A DNA stretch of 64,000 bases from Paraburkholderia sp. Tr-20389 (GCF_017104565.1 NZ_JAAGPD010000040.1:49812-113811), one strand, 5' to 3'. Shown: positions 40,549-47,783, numbered from the stretch's first letter. The notes: generated from the sequence alone by a model not told the origin. Numbers and translations are program-made.

Positions 40549-41174
40549 ACCTGACAGCGCAGATCGTCGCTGCCGGTTGCGGTGCGACGCTTCTGCGCTC
40601 GGCGCAGTGGGTCAGCCCGCTTCAAGCCACCTGCGACAAGTACTTCATCAATACCCCGCTTCGTGTGGCTGCCTTCCTCGCGCAATGTGGCGTCGAATCC
40701 GCACGCCTCACTGCCCTCTCCGAGAACCTGAACTACAGCGCGACCGGCCTACTCACCACGTTCCCGAAGTACTTCAACGCAGTCGAAGCCGCGCAGTACG
40801 AACGCCAGCCGCAACGCATCGCGAATCGCGTCTATGCGAACCGTTATGGCAATGGAAATGAGGCGAGTGGTGACGGTTTCAGATTTCGTGGCCGCGGCTT
40901 GCTGCAAGTGACATTCAAAGACAACTACGCCGCATGCGGTAAGGCGATTGCATTACCTCTCACCGATCACCCGGAATTGCTCGAACAACCGTGCAATGCA
41001 GCGCTCGCTGCGGGCTGGTATTGGGACTCGCGCGATCTAAACAAGCTGGCTGATGCTGGCAAGTTCGAAGGCATCACGCGCGCTATAAACGGTGGGTTGA
41101 ATGGGTATTCGGAGCGTCTTGCTCTGTATTCCGCCGCGAAACGCGCACTGGGAATTCAGCCGCAAAACGGATAA
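40545..41174 (+). CDS. GH19 (chitinase-like) endolysin
   Basis: 209 residues. GH19 landmarks: AAFLAQCGVESARLTALSENLNYSATGLL with the catalytic Glu51 and second Glu60, then GFRFRGRGLLQVTFKDNYAACGKA and the C-terminal ITRAINGGLNGYSERLALYSAAKRAL. No signal peptide or binding domain, so it depends on the holin. Cleaves peptidoglycan during lysis. Confidence 0.92.
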   Translation: MNLTAQIVAAGCGATLLRSAQWVSPLQATCDKYFINTPLRVAAFLAQCGVESARLTALSENLNYSATGLLTTFPKYFNAVEAAQYERQPQRIANRVYANRYGNGNEASGDGFRFRGRGLLQVTFKDNYAACGKAIALPLTDHPELLEQPCNAALAAGWYWDSRDLNKLADAGKFEGITRAINGGLNGYSERLALYSAAKRALGIQPQNG

Positions 41175-41200
41175 AGCCGGTTTACCCGAATAACAGCTAT

Positions 41201-41222
41201 GCCCGCCTCGAGCGGGCTTTTT
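41201..41222 (+). terminator. Terminator after endolysin
   Basis: GCCCGC, loop CTCGA, GCGGGC, five T, then CATTTCTGGATG leading into the next gene. Confidence 0.8.
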
Positions 41223-41237
41223 CATTTCTGGATGCAT

Positions 41238-41636
41238 ATGGCCGACACAGTCGTTTTCCAGATAGACGGCGGATCGGACTGGTACAAGGAAATCACGCTC
41301 AAGAACGACGACGGAACGCTGCTGAATCTCGCCGGCTGTCAGGCGCATATGCAGGTTCGGCCGACGTCTCAGAGTCAGACGGTTCTCCTTGACCTATCCA
41401 CCGCTGAGAACTCGCTTCAAATCGACGCAACCACTGCGACGATTTCATGGAATATCCCAGCGACCCAGACTGCGACGTTTCAGCCCCAGGCCGGCATGCC
41501 GCTTTCACCCACGCTTGATCCGACGACTTCTACATTTGGCGTCTTCGATCTGCTCGTGAAGTTTCCGGGCGGACAAATCACCTCCTTCCTGTCGGGCCAG
41601 GTTGTTCTGAAGCTCGGCGTAACACATCCTTTCTGA
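41238..41636 (+). CDS. Phage protein preceding the collagen-like fibre
   Basis: 132 residues from ATG 41238. FQIDGGSDWYKEITLKNDDGTLLNLAGCQAHMQVRPTSQSQTVLLDLST is a two-beta-sheet pattern seen in phage proteins that precede collagen-like or receptor-binding genes. Eight bases from the next start. Likely structural; function unknown. Confidence 0.65.
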   Translation: MADTVVFQIDGGSDWYKEITLKNDDGTLLNLAGCQAHMQVRPTSQSQTVLLDLSTAENSLQIDATTATISWNIPATQTATFQPQAGMPLSPTLDPTTSTFGVFDLLVKFPGGQITSFLSGQVVLKLGVTHPF

Positions 41637-41643
41637 GGACTCT

Positions 41644-43020
41644 ATGACTGTAGTCGTAGTCAATACGCCTGGTCCGCAAGGGGCTCCGGGCGCACAGGGC
41701 GTTCCCGGTCCGCAAGGTGCGCCCGGCACGAACGGCACCAATGGAACGAATGGGGCTCCGGGCGCTACAGGCGCGACTGGCCCACAAGGACTTCAAGGGC
41801 CGCGCGGCGACACGCGACGTATCACAGGTCAGCGCTGTTACTTCGATGCACCGAGCGGTCAGGCTCAAGGTCCGACCCAAGGCAACATCAAAATTGGCGT
41901 GACCATTCCTGCTGGTGCGACCGATCTGCAGGTTGTTCTGTCGAATGCGTGGGGCAGCGAAACCGCGCCAGGCACGAACACGATCACGTATTCGGGCTAT
42001 TGGGAATATCCGGCTGGCACCTTCACGCAGATCACGTGGGCTGGCGCGACGTCGGTAACTATCGCTGTCGCGGCGCAAGTGACCAGCGACGCTGCGACGA
42101 ATCTCGTTGTGCCTCCTGGCGCATCTGCGAACCTTCGCCTGTTCATTACGTGTCCTGCGGGTGGCGTGTTCCCGTATGCAATGTACGCGGCTGATACCGG
42201 TTGCGGCTATATCGAAGACACGGGCGCGACGGGCAATCAATCGAATAACGCATCGTTCACGTATCCGCAGCCCAACGCGTATATGCCTTCGCCGACTGCG
42301 ATCATCGGCGTTCCGTTGCTGCCGGTGAAGTCGTTTGCGTTCCTCGGCGATTCCATCACGCGCGGCACTGGCGATGGTCAAGACGGAGGCTGGGCTATCC
42401 GGATGCTCGGCGGTGGTCAATCGACTACGCATAGCTACGTCAACCTTGGCGTCGGCGGCGAACTCGCAACGACGGGCTTTATCCCGCATCACGGTTTGCG
42501 TCGTGGTGGATACAAATTCGCCGATGTGATCTGCACGAACTACGGCACGAACGACATTTTCTCGCGCGCGCAGACGTTCGTTCAGATGCAGGCCAATCTG
42601 ATCGCGTCCTGGTGGGCGATGGCGGGCACTGGCGCAGATGTCTATCAAGGCACGCTGCTGCCGCGCACGTCGTCAACCGATGGCTGGAGTTCTCCGGGCG
42701 GTCAGACGCCGATCGCCGGTTTCGAGCCGGGCGGGACGCGCTCGCAACTCAACGCATGGATTCGCGCCGGCGCGCCGATGGTGAATGGCGTTGGCGTTGC
42801 CGTGGGCACGTCAGGCGCTGTCGTCGCAGGACAGGCTATGCATCCGCTCAAAGGCTATTTTGAAATGGGCGATGCAGTCGAAACCGTACGTGATTCTGGG
42901 CTCTGGAAGACAACCGGCAGCGTCAACGGCTGGACGTCAGATGGCATCCATCCAGGCGGTCTGAACGGCCAGGGCGCTGCGGCAATCGCAACTCTCGCAG
43001 CGACGTTCCTGCCGGTCTGA
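41644..43020 (+). CDS. Collagen-like repeat protein with SGNH hydrolase domain
   Basis: 458 residues. Residues about 9-55 are about 15 Gly-X-Y triplets (GPQGAPGAQGVPGPQGAPG), then a beta jelly-roll-like domain about 60-190, then an SGNH hydrolase: GDSITRG (Ser237), LGVGGE, YGTNDI and DGIHPGG (Asp433/His436). Collagen-like stalks trimerise phage fibres, so this is probably a virion-displayed esterase that deacetylates host surface glycan, or a released receptor-modifying enzyme. Located after the endolysin rather than by the main fibre, as for cargo genes. Confidence 0.85.
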   Translation: MTVVVVNTPGPQGAPGAQGVPGPQGAPGTNGTNGTNGAPGATGATGPQGLQGPRGDTRRITGQRCYFDAPSGQAQGPTQGNIKIGVTIPAGATDLQVVLSNAWGSETAPGTNTITYSGYWEYPAGTFTQITWAGATSVTIAVAAQVTSDAATNLVVPPGASANLRLFITCPAGGVFPYAMYAADTGCGYIEDTGATGNQSNNASFTYPQPNAYMPSPTAIIGVPLLPVKSFAFLGDSITRGTGDGQDGGWAIRMLGGGQSTTHSYVNLGVGGELATTGFIPHHGLRRGGYKFADVICTNYGTNDIFSRAQTFVQMQANLIASWWAMAGTGADVYQGTLLPRTSSTDGWSSPGGQTPIAGFEPGGTRSQLNAWIRAGAPMVNGVGVAVGTSGAVVAGQAMHPLKGYFEMGDAVETVRDSGLWKTTGSVNGWTSDGIHPGGLNGQGAAAIATLAATFLPV

Positions 43021-43042
43021 CGCATCCCCACTTAGAACTCAG

Positions 43043-43062
43043 CCGCCTTCGGGCGGTTTTTT
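43043..43062 (+). terminator. UUCG terminator
   Basis: CCGCC, loop TTCG, GGCGG, six T, then CGTTTACGGA, the binding site of the HNH gene. Confidence 0.85.
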
Positions 43063-43073
43063 CGTTTACGGAA

Positions 43074-43430
43074 ATGCCCCTCATCAAACACCTCGTCGAT
43101 GCTGCGCAAGGCAAGCATCCGGTAACGCACGCTCGCTCGGGCCATTGGCCGACCGTCCGCAAGCAGCACCTGGCACTACACCCAGTTTGCGAACTTTGCG
43201 GCGGCTCGGAAGGCCTCGAGGTGCATCACGTGCGTCCTTTCCATCTGCATCCCGATCTCGAACTCGATCCATCTAATCTCATCACGCTCTGCGAAGCGAA
43301 GAAAGGCGGCATCAATTGCCATCTCGCCTTCGGACATCTCGGCTCGTACAAGAGCTTCAACGTCGACGTTCGCGAGGACGCCACACATTGGAGCCAAAAG
43401 ATAAAGCAGCGTCCGCTCTCGGACAGCTAG
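43074..43430 (+). CDS. HNH endonuclease
   Basis: 118 residues. CELCGGSEGLEVHHVRPFHLHPDLELDPSNLITLCEAKKGGINCHLAFGHLGSY has the Cys pairs, the HH of the HNH and the Asn in one domain, as in packaging-associated HNH nucleases. In many phages such proteins act with terminase; here it lies in the cargo region, so it may instead be mobile. Confidence 0.8.
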   Translation: MPLIKHLVDAAQGKHPVTHARSGHWPTVRKQHLALHPVCELCGGSEGLEVHHVRPFHLHPDLELDPSNLITLCEAKKGGINCHLAFGHLGSYKSFNVDVREDATHWSQKIKQRPLSDS

Positions 43431-43466
43431 CCAAGACCATCACGGGATAACACCTCTGGAGTTTTC

Positions 43467-43760
43467 ATGGCAAACGTCATTGTCACCGTAGCAACGCAAC
43501 AACAGGCCTTCCCCGCTGGCACCGCTGCAGCCGGCATCGTTATCACGCTCGTCGGCGCATCCGTCGCGCCTCAGCATATTTCTGCCGCGCCCTACTCCGC
43601 TTCGTTCTCCGATGTCGCACCTGGCACTTACACGGCATCGGCTCAGGCTGTCGACGCGAATGGCAATCCGCTCGGCGCTGCTGCTGTATCGGCTGAATTC
43701 ACCATCGCCGCTCCGGTCATGGTCGACGTTCCGCAGACCGTTTCCGTGACGGTGCAGTGA
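43467..43760 (+). CDS. Small Ig-like beta protein
   Basis: 97 residues, CTGGAG start context. One beta-sandwich-like domain (ITLVGASVAPQHISAAPYSASFSDVAPGTYTASAQAVDANGNPLGAAAVSAEF) of the bacterial Ig/fibronectin-like type. Such modules decorate phage virions and help surface adhesion. Confidence 0.7.
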   Translation: MANVIVTVATQQQAFPAGTAAAGIVITLVGASVAPQHISAAPYSASFSDVAPGTYTASAQAVDANGNPLGAAAVSAEFTIAAPVMVDVPQTVSVTVQ

Positions 43761-43843
43761 TGCGCTGGCTGCTGGCGTTCTTCTGTCGTCGGCGCGTGAA
43801 GGCAGATGTGCCAGTGGCCTTCCACGTCCGCATATTGAAATAA
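43760..43843 (+). CDS. Possible 27-residue peptide
   Basis: TGATG overlap with the gene before. Basic (LLAFFCRRRVKADVPVAF). Only the overlap supports it. Confidence 0.3.
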   Translation: MRWLLAFFCRRRVKADVPVAFHVRILK

Positions 43844-43877
43844 TTCGTTATCCGGATTAAATAGGCGTAAAATAGCG

Positions 43878-43914
43878 AGAGCCGGTCAGTGCGTCAACAC
43901 TGGGCCGGCCCTCT
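43878..43914 (+). promoter_or_regulatory. Long leader hairpin upstream of the HNH/AP2-type gene
   Basis: AGAG-CCGG-T-CAGTG (43878-43891), loop CGTCAA, CACTG-GG-CCGG-CC-CTCT (43898-43914) pair into three stacked stems. A promoter-like TTGAAA...TTAAAT (43835-43862) lies just upstream. It sits in the leader of the next gene and may control its translation. Confidence 0.5.
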
Positions 43915-43943
43915 AACCCCCATCCATGTAAGGAGCATGAACG

Positions 43944-44594
43944 ATGGCTGATCGCAATCCTACGCCCATTGGCGAAAAATTCAACCTTCTCACCATCGTC
44001 GGTGAGCCAGAGTATATCCCCGGAAGGCCGCGTCGGGTGACGGTGCAATGCGACTGCGGAACTATCAAAGACGTTCCACTTAGGGACATCAAGACCGGGA
44101 ATACGAAATCATGTGGGTGCCTAAAGTTCGCTCCGGCGATATTCAATCAGACGCATGGTCACGCCAAACGCGGAGCTCACTCGCGGGAGTATGACATCTG
44201 GATAAGCATGAAGTCCCGGTGCACTCGTCCCACATCTCAGCGGTGGGAGCAATATGGCGGCCGAGGAATTCGGGTATGCGAGCGTTGGATGACTTCTTTT
44301 GAAGCATTCTTCGAAGACATGGGGAAGTGCCCGGATGGACTTTCTCTGGATCGCGAGGATGTCAATGGTAACTACGAGCCCGGTAATTGCCGGTGGGCGG
44401 ACGACGAGACGCAGCGCAACAACCGCCGCAACAACCGCGTGATCGAATACCAAGGGGAGTCTATGACGTTAGCACAATGGTCGAGAAAACTCGGGCTCAA
44501 TGAAAATATCATTGAAAAGCGCCTGAAGAGAAACTGGCCAATTGACCGAGCATTTTCCCAACCAGCTAGGCCTCCCAGGTATAAACGCACTTAA
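43944..44594 (+). CDS. Phage homing-endonuclease-like protein
   Basis: 216 residues. CDCGTIKDVPLRDIKTGNTKSCGCLK is a Cys knot; the YDIWISMKSRCTRPTSQRWEQYGGRGIRVCERW, GLSLDREDVNGNYEPGNCRWADDETQRNNRRNNR segment is a common motif of free-standing HNH-type genes, and the MTLAQWSRKLGLNENIIEKRLKRNW end is an HTH. No H-N-H is plain. It has its own promoter and leader hairpin, so is independently expressed, as mobile endonuclease genes often are. GGAGC start context. Confidence 0.75.
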   Translation: MADRNPTPIGEKFNLLTIVGEPEYIPGRPRRVTVQCDCGTIKDVPLRDIKTGNTKSCGCLKFAPAIFNQTHGHAKRGAHSREYDIWISMKSRCTRPTSQRWEQYGGRGIRVCERWMTSFEAFFEDMGKCPDGLSLDREDVNGNYEPGNCRWADDETQRNNRRNNRVIEYQGESMTLAQWSRKLGLNENIIEKRLKRNWPIDRAFSQPARPPRYKRT

Positions 44595-44599
44595 ACAAA

Positions 44600-44621
44600 C
44601 CCCGCTTCGGCGGGGTTTTTT
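44600..44621 (+). terminator. UUCG terminator
   Basis: CCCCGC, loop TTCG, GCGGGG, six T, followed by ATTGGAG, the next binding site. Confidence 0.85.
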
Positions 44622-44633
44622 ATTGGAGTAACC

Positions 44634-44843
44634 ATGAATATCTATCTCAAGGTCGTGTGCTACGCGGCACTCATGGGCGTGTGGGGCGTATTCGCCTTCT
44701 GCGGCAAAACCGATGTAGGCGGCTTCATCGAAGCAATCGGTGCCGCCTTGGCTGCGCTTGGAGCAATTCACGCCGTGGCATCGAACAAAGCCCAGCCTCC
44801 TGCAGCAAATGGCCCCGCGCCGACTCAGGTTGTGAGCGAATGA
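44634..44843 (+). CDS. Small two-helix membrane protein, holin-like
   Basis: 69 residues. Hydrophobic segments at about 4-23 (YLKVVCYAALMGVWGVFAFC) and 30-49 (GFIEAIGAALAALGAIHAVA). Starts a four-gene cluster with two lipoproteins and a lipase. It could be a second holin, antiholin or pinholin. Confidence 0.6.
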   Translation: MNIYLKVVCYAALMGVWGVFAFCGKTDVGGFIEAIGAALAALGAIHAVASNKAQPPAANGPAPTQVVSE

Positions 44844-45145
44844 TCCGCGCCGCCCTGCTGGCTCTTGCCCTCTCTGGCTGTGCGGGGCAGGCCGCATACG
44901 ACATCCGTCCGTTCTACGACGAAGCATCGAAGCAAGTCCTGTGTTGTGCCGCTTCGATCACGAACGGCAAGGACATCTCGAGCGTCAATGTCCACGTCCA
45001 GAAGACGGCTGACGGCTACACGCTGGACTTCTCCGAGACCGGAGTCGGTGCCACTGCCCCGATAACCGCTCAATCGCAAGCCACTACCGCGGTCGCTGGC
45101 GCAGTCTCGAGCGCTGCTGCCGCCGCAATCAAACTCGCTCCCTAA
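44840..45145 (+). CDS. Small lipoprotein
   Basis: 101 residues, ATGA overlap. Signal IRAALLALALSGC with lipobox LSGC (Cys about 14). The rest is beta-like (YDIRPFYDEASKQVLCCAASITNGKDISSVNVHVQKTADGYTLDFSETGVG). Outer-membrane anchored; could serve as a spanin component or moron, but has no second membrane segment or coiled coil. Confidence 0.6.
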   Translation: MIRAALLALALSGCAGQAAYDIRPFYDEASKQVLCCAASITNGKDISSVNVHVQKTADGYTLDFSETGVGATAPITAQSQATTAVAGAVSSAAAAAIKLAP

Positions 45146-45156
45146 AGGTCATCACA

Positions 45157-45600
45157 ATGCGTAAATTCATGCCCTTGCTGGCAGGCGCAGCCCTGTCCGC
45201 TTGTGTCGTTGTACTCTCCGGCTGCCCGTCGACACCCACTCTCACGTTCCCGCAACAAGTCGCTATCGCTTGCGGCGCGGCAAACGGTGAAATTGCCATT
45301 CTCAAGGCTGACGGCGTTTTCACTGGCGGCGCTGCCGACACGCTATCGAAGACGGTTCAACCCGATCTCGAAAAGGTCTGTGCTGTCGGCGCGACGATCA
45401 CGAGAGCTGATCTGCAAACGATCGTCAATGCGACGCTTCCGCTCGTGAAGTCGTTCGTCGACGAATCAGCGCTGCCGCAGGACAAGAAGAACGTGGCCGA
45501 CGCGGCGATTGATTCTGGCGTGCTGGCGTTCAATATCGCGATCAGCCTTGCGCCGACAGTCGCTGCCTCGGCACCTGTCGCAGCATCGGCGGTGCAGTAA
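45157..45600 (+). CDS. Lipoprotein, 147 residues
   Basis: Signal and lipobox at residues 1-23 (ALSACVVVLSGC), then a helical domain with two Cys (VAIACGAANGEIAILKADGVF; LEKVCAVGATITRADLQTIV) and an Ala/Ser/Pro-rich tail. Overlaps the lipase start by one base. Common in phages of this host group beside endolysin-region genes; function unknown. Confidence 0.65.
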   Translation: MRKFMPLLAGAALSACVVVLSGCPSTPTLTFPQQVAIACGAANGEIAILKADGVFTGGAADTLSKTVQPDLEKVCAVGATITRADLQTIVNATLPLVKSFVDESALPQDKKNVADAAIDSGVLAFNIAISLAPTVAASAPVAASAVQ

Positions 45601-46331
45601 TGGACTTCGGGCCGATTCTCGACGCGGCTCGACGCGCGCAGGCCGCGTACATCATGGATGCGGCGCAGTCTAAGGCCGCGTTCGAAGCGCTCGGGCATAC
45701 GTTCATCAGCCAGTTCAAGGATCACGACTCGCAGGCTGTGCTGTCTGTCGGCCCGGATGGCAAGACGTATTTCAGCCTGGCCGGCACGCGCGCATCGGAT
45801 TTGCAGATCGGCGATATCGTCGATGATATCGACCTGTCGCCAGTCAGCGTCGCCAAGGGCGCCAACGTCACACGCGGTCCTCACGATAGCGCCAAGGAGT
45901 TATATGCATGGGCCCTTGCGACGTGCCCCGCCGGGACCATGCTGAATATCTGCGGGCATTCCCTTGCGGCCAGTAGGACGCACCTGGCTCCGCTGTTTGT
46001 CCCTTCTGCGCAGATCGGCACTCTGCATTCGTTCGCTGCGCCCAAGTTTGCCGATGCCGGGTATTACGCGACGTATGCGCATCAGTTGACGAACATGGTC
46101 TGCGTCGTAAATGGGGCCGATGGATGGTGTTCGTGGCCCTGGTTTGACCGACGCTGGCAGGCTAGACCATTGGTCCAGCACATATGGCTCAAGGACGATC
46201 ACGGCACGTTTGCCATGATCGACGGCAACAAGTGGCCGGGTGGGTGGCGGTTCAGCGACCACGACATGGACAACTATGAAGCCCGCATCGGAAAGATAGC
46301 GTGCATGTCGGACATCAAGCCTGCTGCCTGA
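45600..46331 (+). CDS. Class-3-like lipase / alpha-beta hydrolase
   Basis: 243 residues, TAATG overlap. The nucleophile elbow is CGHSLAAS (Ser121); ASP in NGADGW and the His in FSDHDMDNY complete the triad as in class-3 lipases. SLAGTRASDLQIGDIVDDID is the oxyanion loop. No signal peptide. Placed with lipoproteins and a holin-like protein in the lysis region, it may help break the outer membrane during lysis, like LysB-type lipases. The substrate is not known. Confidence 0.75.
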   Translation: MDFGPILDAARRAQAAYIMDAAQSKAAFEALGHTFISQFKDHDSQAVLSVGPDGKTYFSLAGTRASDLQIGDIVDDIDLSPVSVAKGANVTRGPHDSAKELYAWALATCPAGTMLNICGHSLAASRTHLAPLFVPSAQIGTLHSFAAPKFADAGYYATYAHQLTNMVCVVNGADGWCSWPWFDRRWQARPLVQHIWLKDDHGTFAMIDGNKWPGGWRFSDHDMDNYEARIGKIACMSDIKPAA

Positions 46332-46370
46332 TACCTGAATCAGGTAATTCCGTACCTCATCGCAGTTTCA

Positions 46371-46411
46371 CAGTGCCGAGGCTGTTTTTTGCTTTAACAG
46401 CCCCGGCACTG
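46371..46411. repeat. Long inverted repeat between convergent genes
   Basis: CAGTGCCG-A-GGCTGTT (46371-46386), nine-base loop, AACAGCC-C-CGGCACTG (46396-46411): 15 pairs with one A-C mismatch. No T-tract follows, yet it lies between convergent genes, so probably a factor-assisted or bidirectional terminator. Confidence 0.5.
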
Positions 46412-46451
46412 TATCCCCTCCGAATACCTCGGAGCGTTACGCTCTGACGGC

Positions 46452-46943
46452 CTATGCTGCCTTCTTCTCTCCGAAGTTGGCAAACTCCCCATTCAGTTCC
46501 TGTGCAGCCTTGCAGTACGCTGCGTGCGCCTCTTCCGGCGCTTTGAATCCGCCTAGATATTTTCTTTTCCCGCCAATTCTGATTTGGGCGTACCAGCATT
46601 TGTCGGCCTTGCTCCACGAAACCCCTTTGAATCCGGAAGTATTATTGGCGGCCAACCGACTGTTGCTCCGATTCTGTCCAGCAGTAGCGATGCGGATATT
46701 TTCGCGGCGATTATCTGTTCGGTACCCGTTCTTGTGATCGCCCTTCCTCGAATCCCCGAATTCAAGACCAAGCAATTCCCTGTGCATGAAAATCGTCGTT
46801 GATTTTCCCACCTTGATTGGATGCGCCGCTTTTCGGCAAGCATATCCTTCATGGTCGGCGTGCCATTTGAACTGTGACAACCATTCAAAATCCTCGTCGT
46901 CGACCAGCGCGACGAGTCCTTTTGTCAGAGGAATCTCTCTCAA
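46452..46943 (-). CDS. HNH endonuclease with C-terminal AP2 domain
   Basis: 163 residues from a TTG at 46943, behind CGGAGAGACGC; the longer ATG-started frame at 47000 adds a part not typical of the family. N-terminus REIPLTKGLVALVDDEDFEWLSQFKWHADHEGYACR, then HNH core MHRELLGLEFGDSRKGDHKNGYRTDNRRENIRIAT, then AP2 domain TSGFKGVSWSKADKCWYAQIRIGGKRKYLGGFKAPEEAHAAYCKAA. Free-standing homing endonuclease. Last phage gene at the right end. Confidence 0.88.
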   Translation of the reverse strand: MREIPLTKGLVALVDDEDFEWLSQFKWHADHEGYACRKAAHPIKVGKSTTIFMHRELLGLEFGDSRKGDHKNGYRTDNRRENIRIATAGQNRSNSRLAANNTSGFKGVSWSKADKCWYAQIRIGGKRKYLGGFKAPEEAHAAYCKAAQELNGEFANFGEKKAA

Positions 46944-47370
46944 GCGTCTCTCCGGGTGTGATTGTTTCCTCACGGTGCCAATTTGGTGCCATGGCTCCAC
47001 AAAGAAAACCTAACCCGTTGATTTCAAATGCGCTTTACCGAGGTACTGATTCCATCGATGATTGTTCTCGTTGCGTGGACGTCGGCGGGTGGTTGACGCG
47101 GCTCTATCTGAACTTGAACTGCAACTGCGCTCGTGACTGCAACTGCTCTTTCGCTGACGACAACCGCGCGGCCCGTAATGCGGCGTTGAGTGCGACCAAC
47201 GGCCCGTCATCCGTGCGACAGGCCCATGCGTCGTGCCAGCATGCGTGCTACTCCGGAGGATTCTAACACCCGTCCTGCCCGCCACGCGCCGCCTGGCGGG
47301 CGATTGCGCGATGCGCGCGGCGCGCGTTCGGGGCCGTGGCGGGTGTCGCAAGAATGTTTTCGCGAAACGC
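46944..47370. other. Prophage/host junction region, no gene seen
   Basis: GGTGCCA occurs twice at 46974-46980 and 46985-46991, eleven bases apart, one helical turn, which would suit integrase arm sites. A left end would be needed to find the att core. GC content rises after about 47,150. The frames here give low-complexity Arg-rich translations, so I call no gene. Confidence 0.4.
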
Positions 47371-47398
47371 TTGACACGCTTCTTCGACCCGCTATAAT
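47371..47398 (+). promoter_or_regulatory. Promoter of the first tRNA-Leu
   Basis: TTGACA (47371-47376), 16-bp spacer, TATAAT (47393-47398). Both hexamers are exact consensus. Confidence 0.85.
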
Positions 47399-47424
47399 CT
47401 CGGTCTCTGCTTCAAACGCACCTT

Positions 47425-47511
47425 GCCCAGGTGGCGGAATTGGTAGACGCACTAGGTTCAGGTCCTAGCGGTGGCAACACCGTGGAGGTTCGAGTCCTCT
47501 CTTGGGCACCA
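47425..47511 (+). tRNA. tRNA-Leu(CAG), first copy
   Basis: 87 nt including the encoded CCA. Acceptor GCCCAGG pairs with CTTGGGC (one G-U), anticodon stem CTAGG/CCTAG with loop TTCAGGT gives CAG, long variable arm as in class II tRNAs, and the T-arm contains GGTTCGAGTCC. Followed by a UUCG terminator. Confidence 0.95.
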
Positions 47512-47526
47512 AGATTCAAATGAAAG

Positions 47527-47545
47527 CCGCCTTCGGGCGGTTTTT
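47527..47545 (+). terminator. UUCG terminator after first tRNA-Leu
   Basis: CCGCC, loop TTCG, GGCGG, five T. Confidence 0.8.
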
Positions 47546-47648
47546 CATTGTAGTGAGAGCAATTGCAGTCACGCAGTACCGGTTGATCGTGAGTCATTTG
47601 ATGCGCGAACAACCAGGCGAAAAGATGAAGTGTTTTTCGAAATACCGA

Positions 47649-47676
47649 TTGACACGCAGAATCTTCTCGCTAAAAT
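47649..47676 (+). promoter_or_regulatory. Promoter of the second tRNA-Leu
   Basis: TTGACA (47649-47654), 16-bp spacer, TAAAAT (47671-47676). Same architecture as the first copy. Confidence 0.8.
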
Positions 47677-47696
47677 AGCGGTCTAGCTTGAGACGT

Positions 47697-47783
47697 GCCC
47701 AGGTGGCGGAATTGGTAGACGCACTAGGTTCAGGTCCTAGCGGTGGCAACACCGTGGAGGTTCGAGTCCTCTCCTGGGCACCA
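47697..47783 (+). tRNA. tRNA-Leu(CAG), second copy
   Basis: 87 nt with encoded CCA. Identical to the first copy except that the 3' acceptor strand is CCTGGGC, restoring a perfect acceptor stem. Same anticodon CAG. Confidence 0.95.

Larger units (their letters stand above)
1..47060. mobile_element. Temperate myovirus prophage, left end outside the window
   Basis: The run from the S24 repressor through replication, packaging, capsid, contractile tail, lysis and moron genes is a near-complete phage genome in conventional order. Sheath plus tube plus baseplate J and spike proteins show a contractile tail. No transposase or integrase is visible, so the integration gene is presumably left of position 1. 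The right edge is not defined by a repeat I could pair. I place it shortly after the last phage-type gene (HNH, ending its upstream region near 47,000) and before the host tRNA-Leu promoter at 47,371. The identity as a prophage is firm; the right coordinate is approximate. Confidence 0.9.

Noticed and set aside
47010-47351. 113-codon minus-strand frame between HNH gene and tRNA
   Set aside because: Arg/Ser low-complexity translation in GC-rich host intergenic DNA; no start context.
47425-47783. tRNA-Leu pair considered as attL/attR duplicates of the phage target
   Set aside because: Both tRNAs are full length with own promoters, only 272 bp apart, and phage genes do not lie between them.
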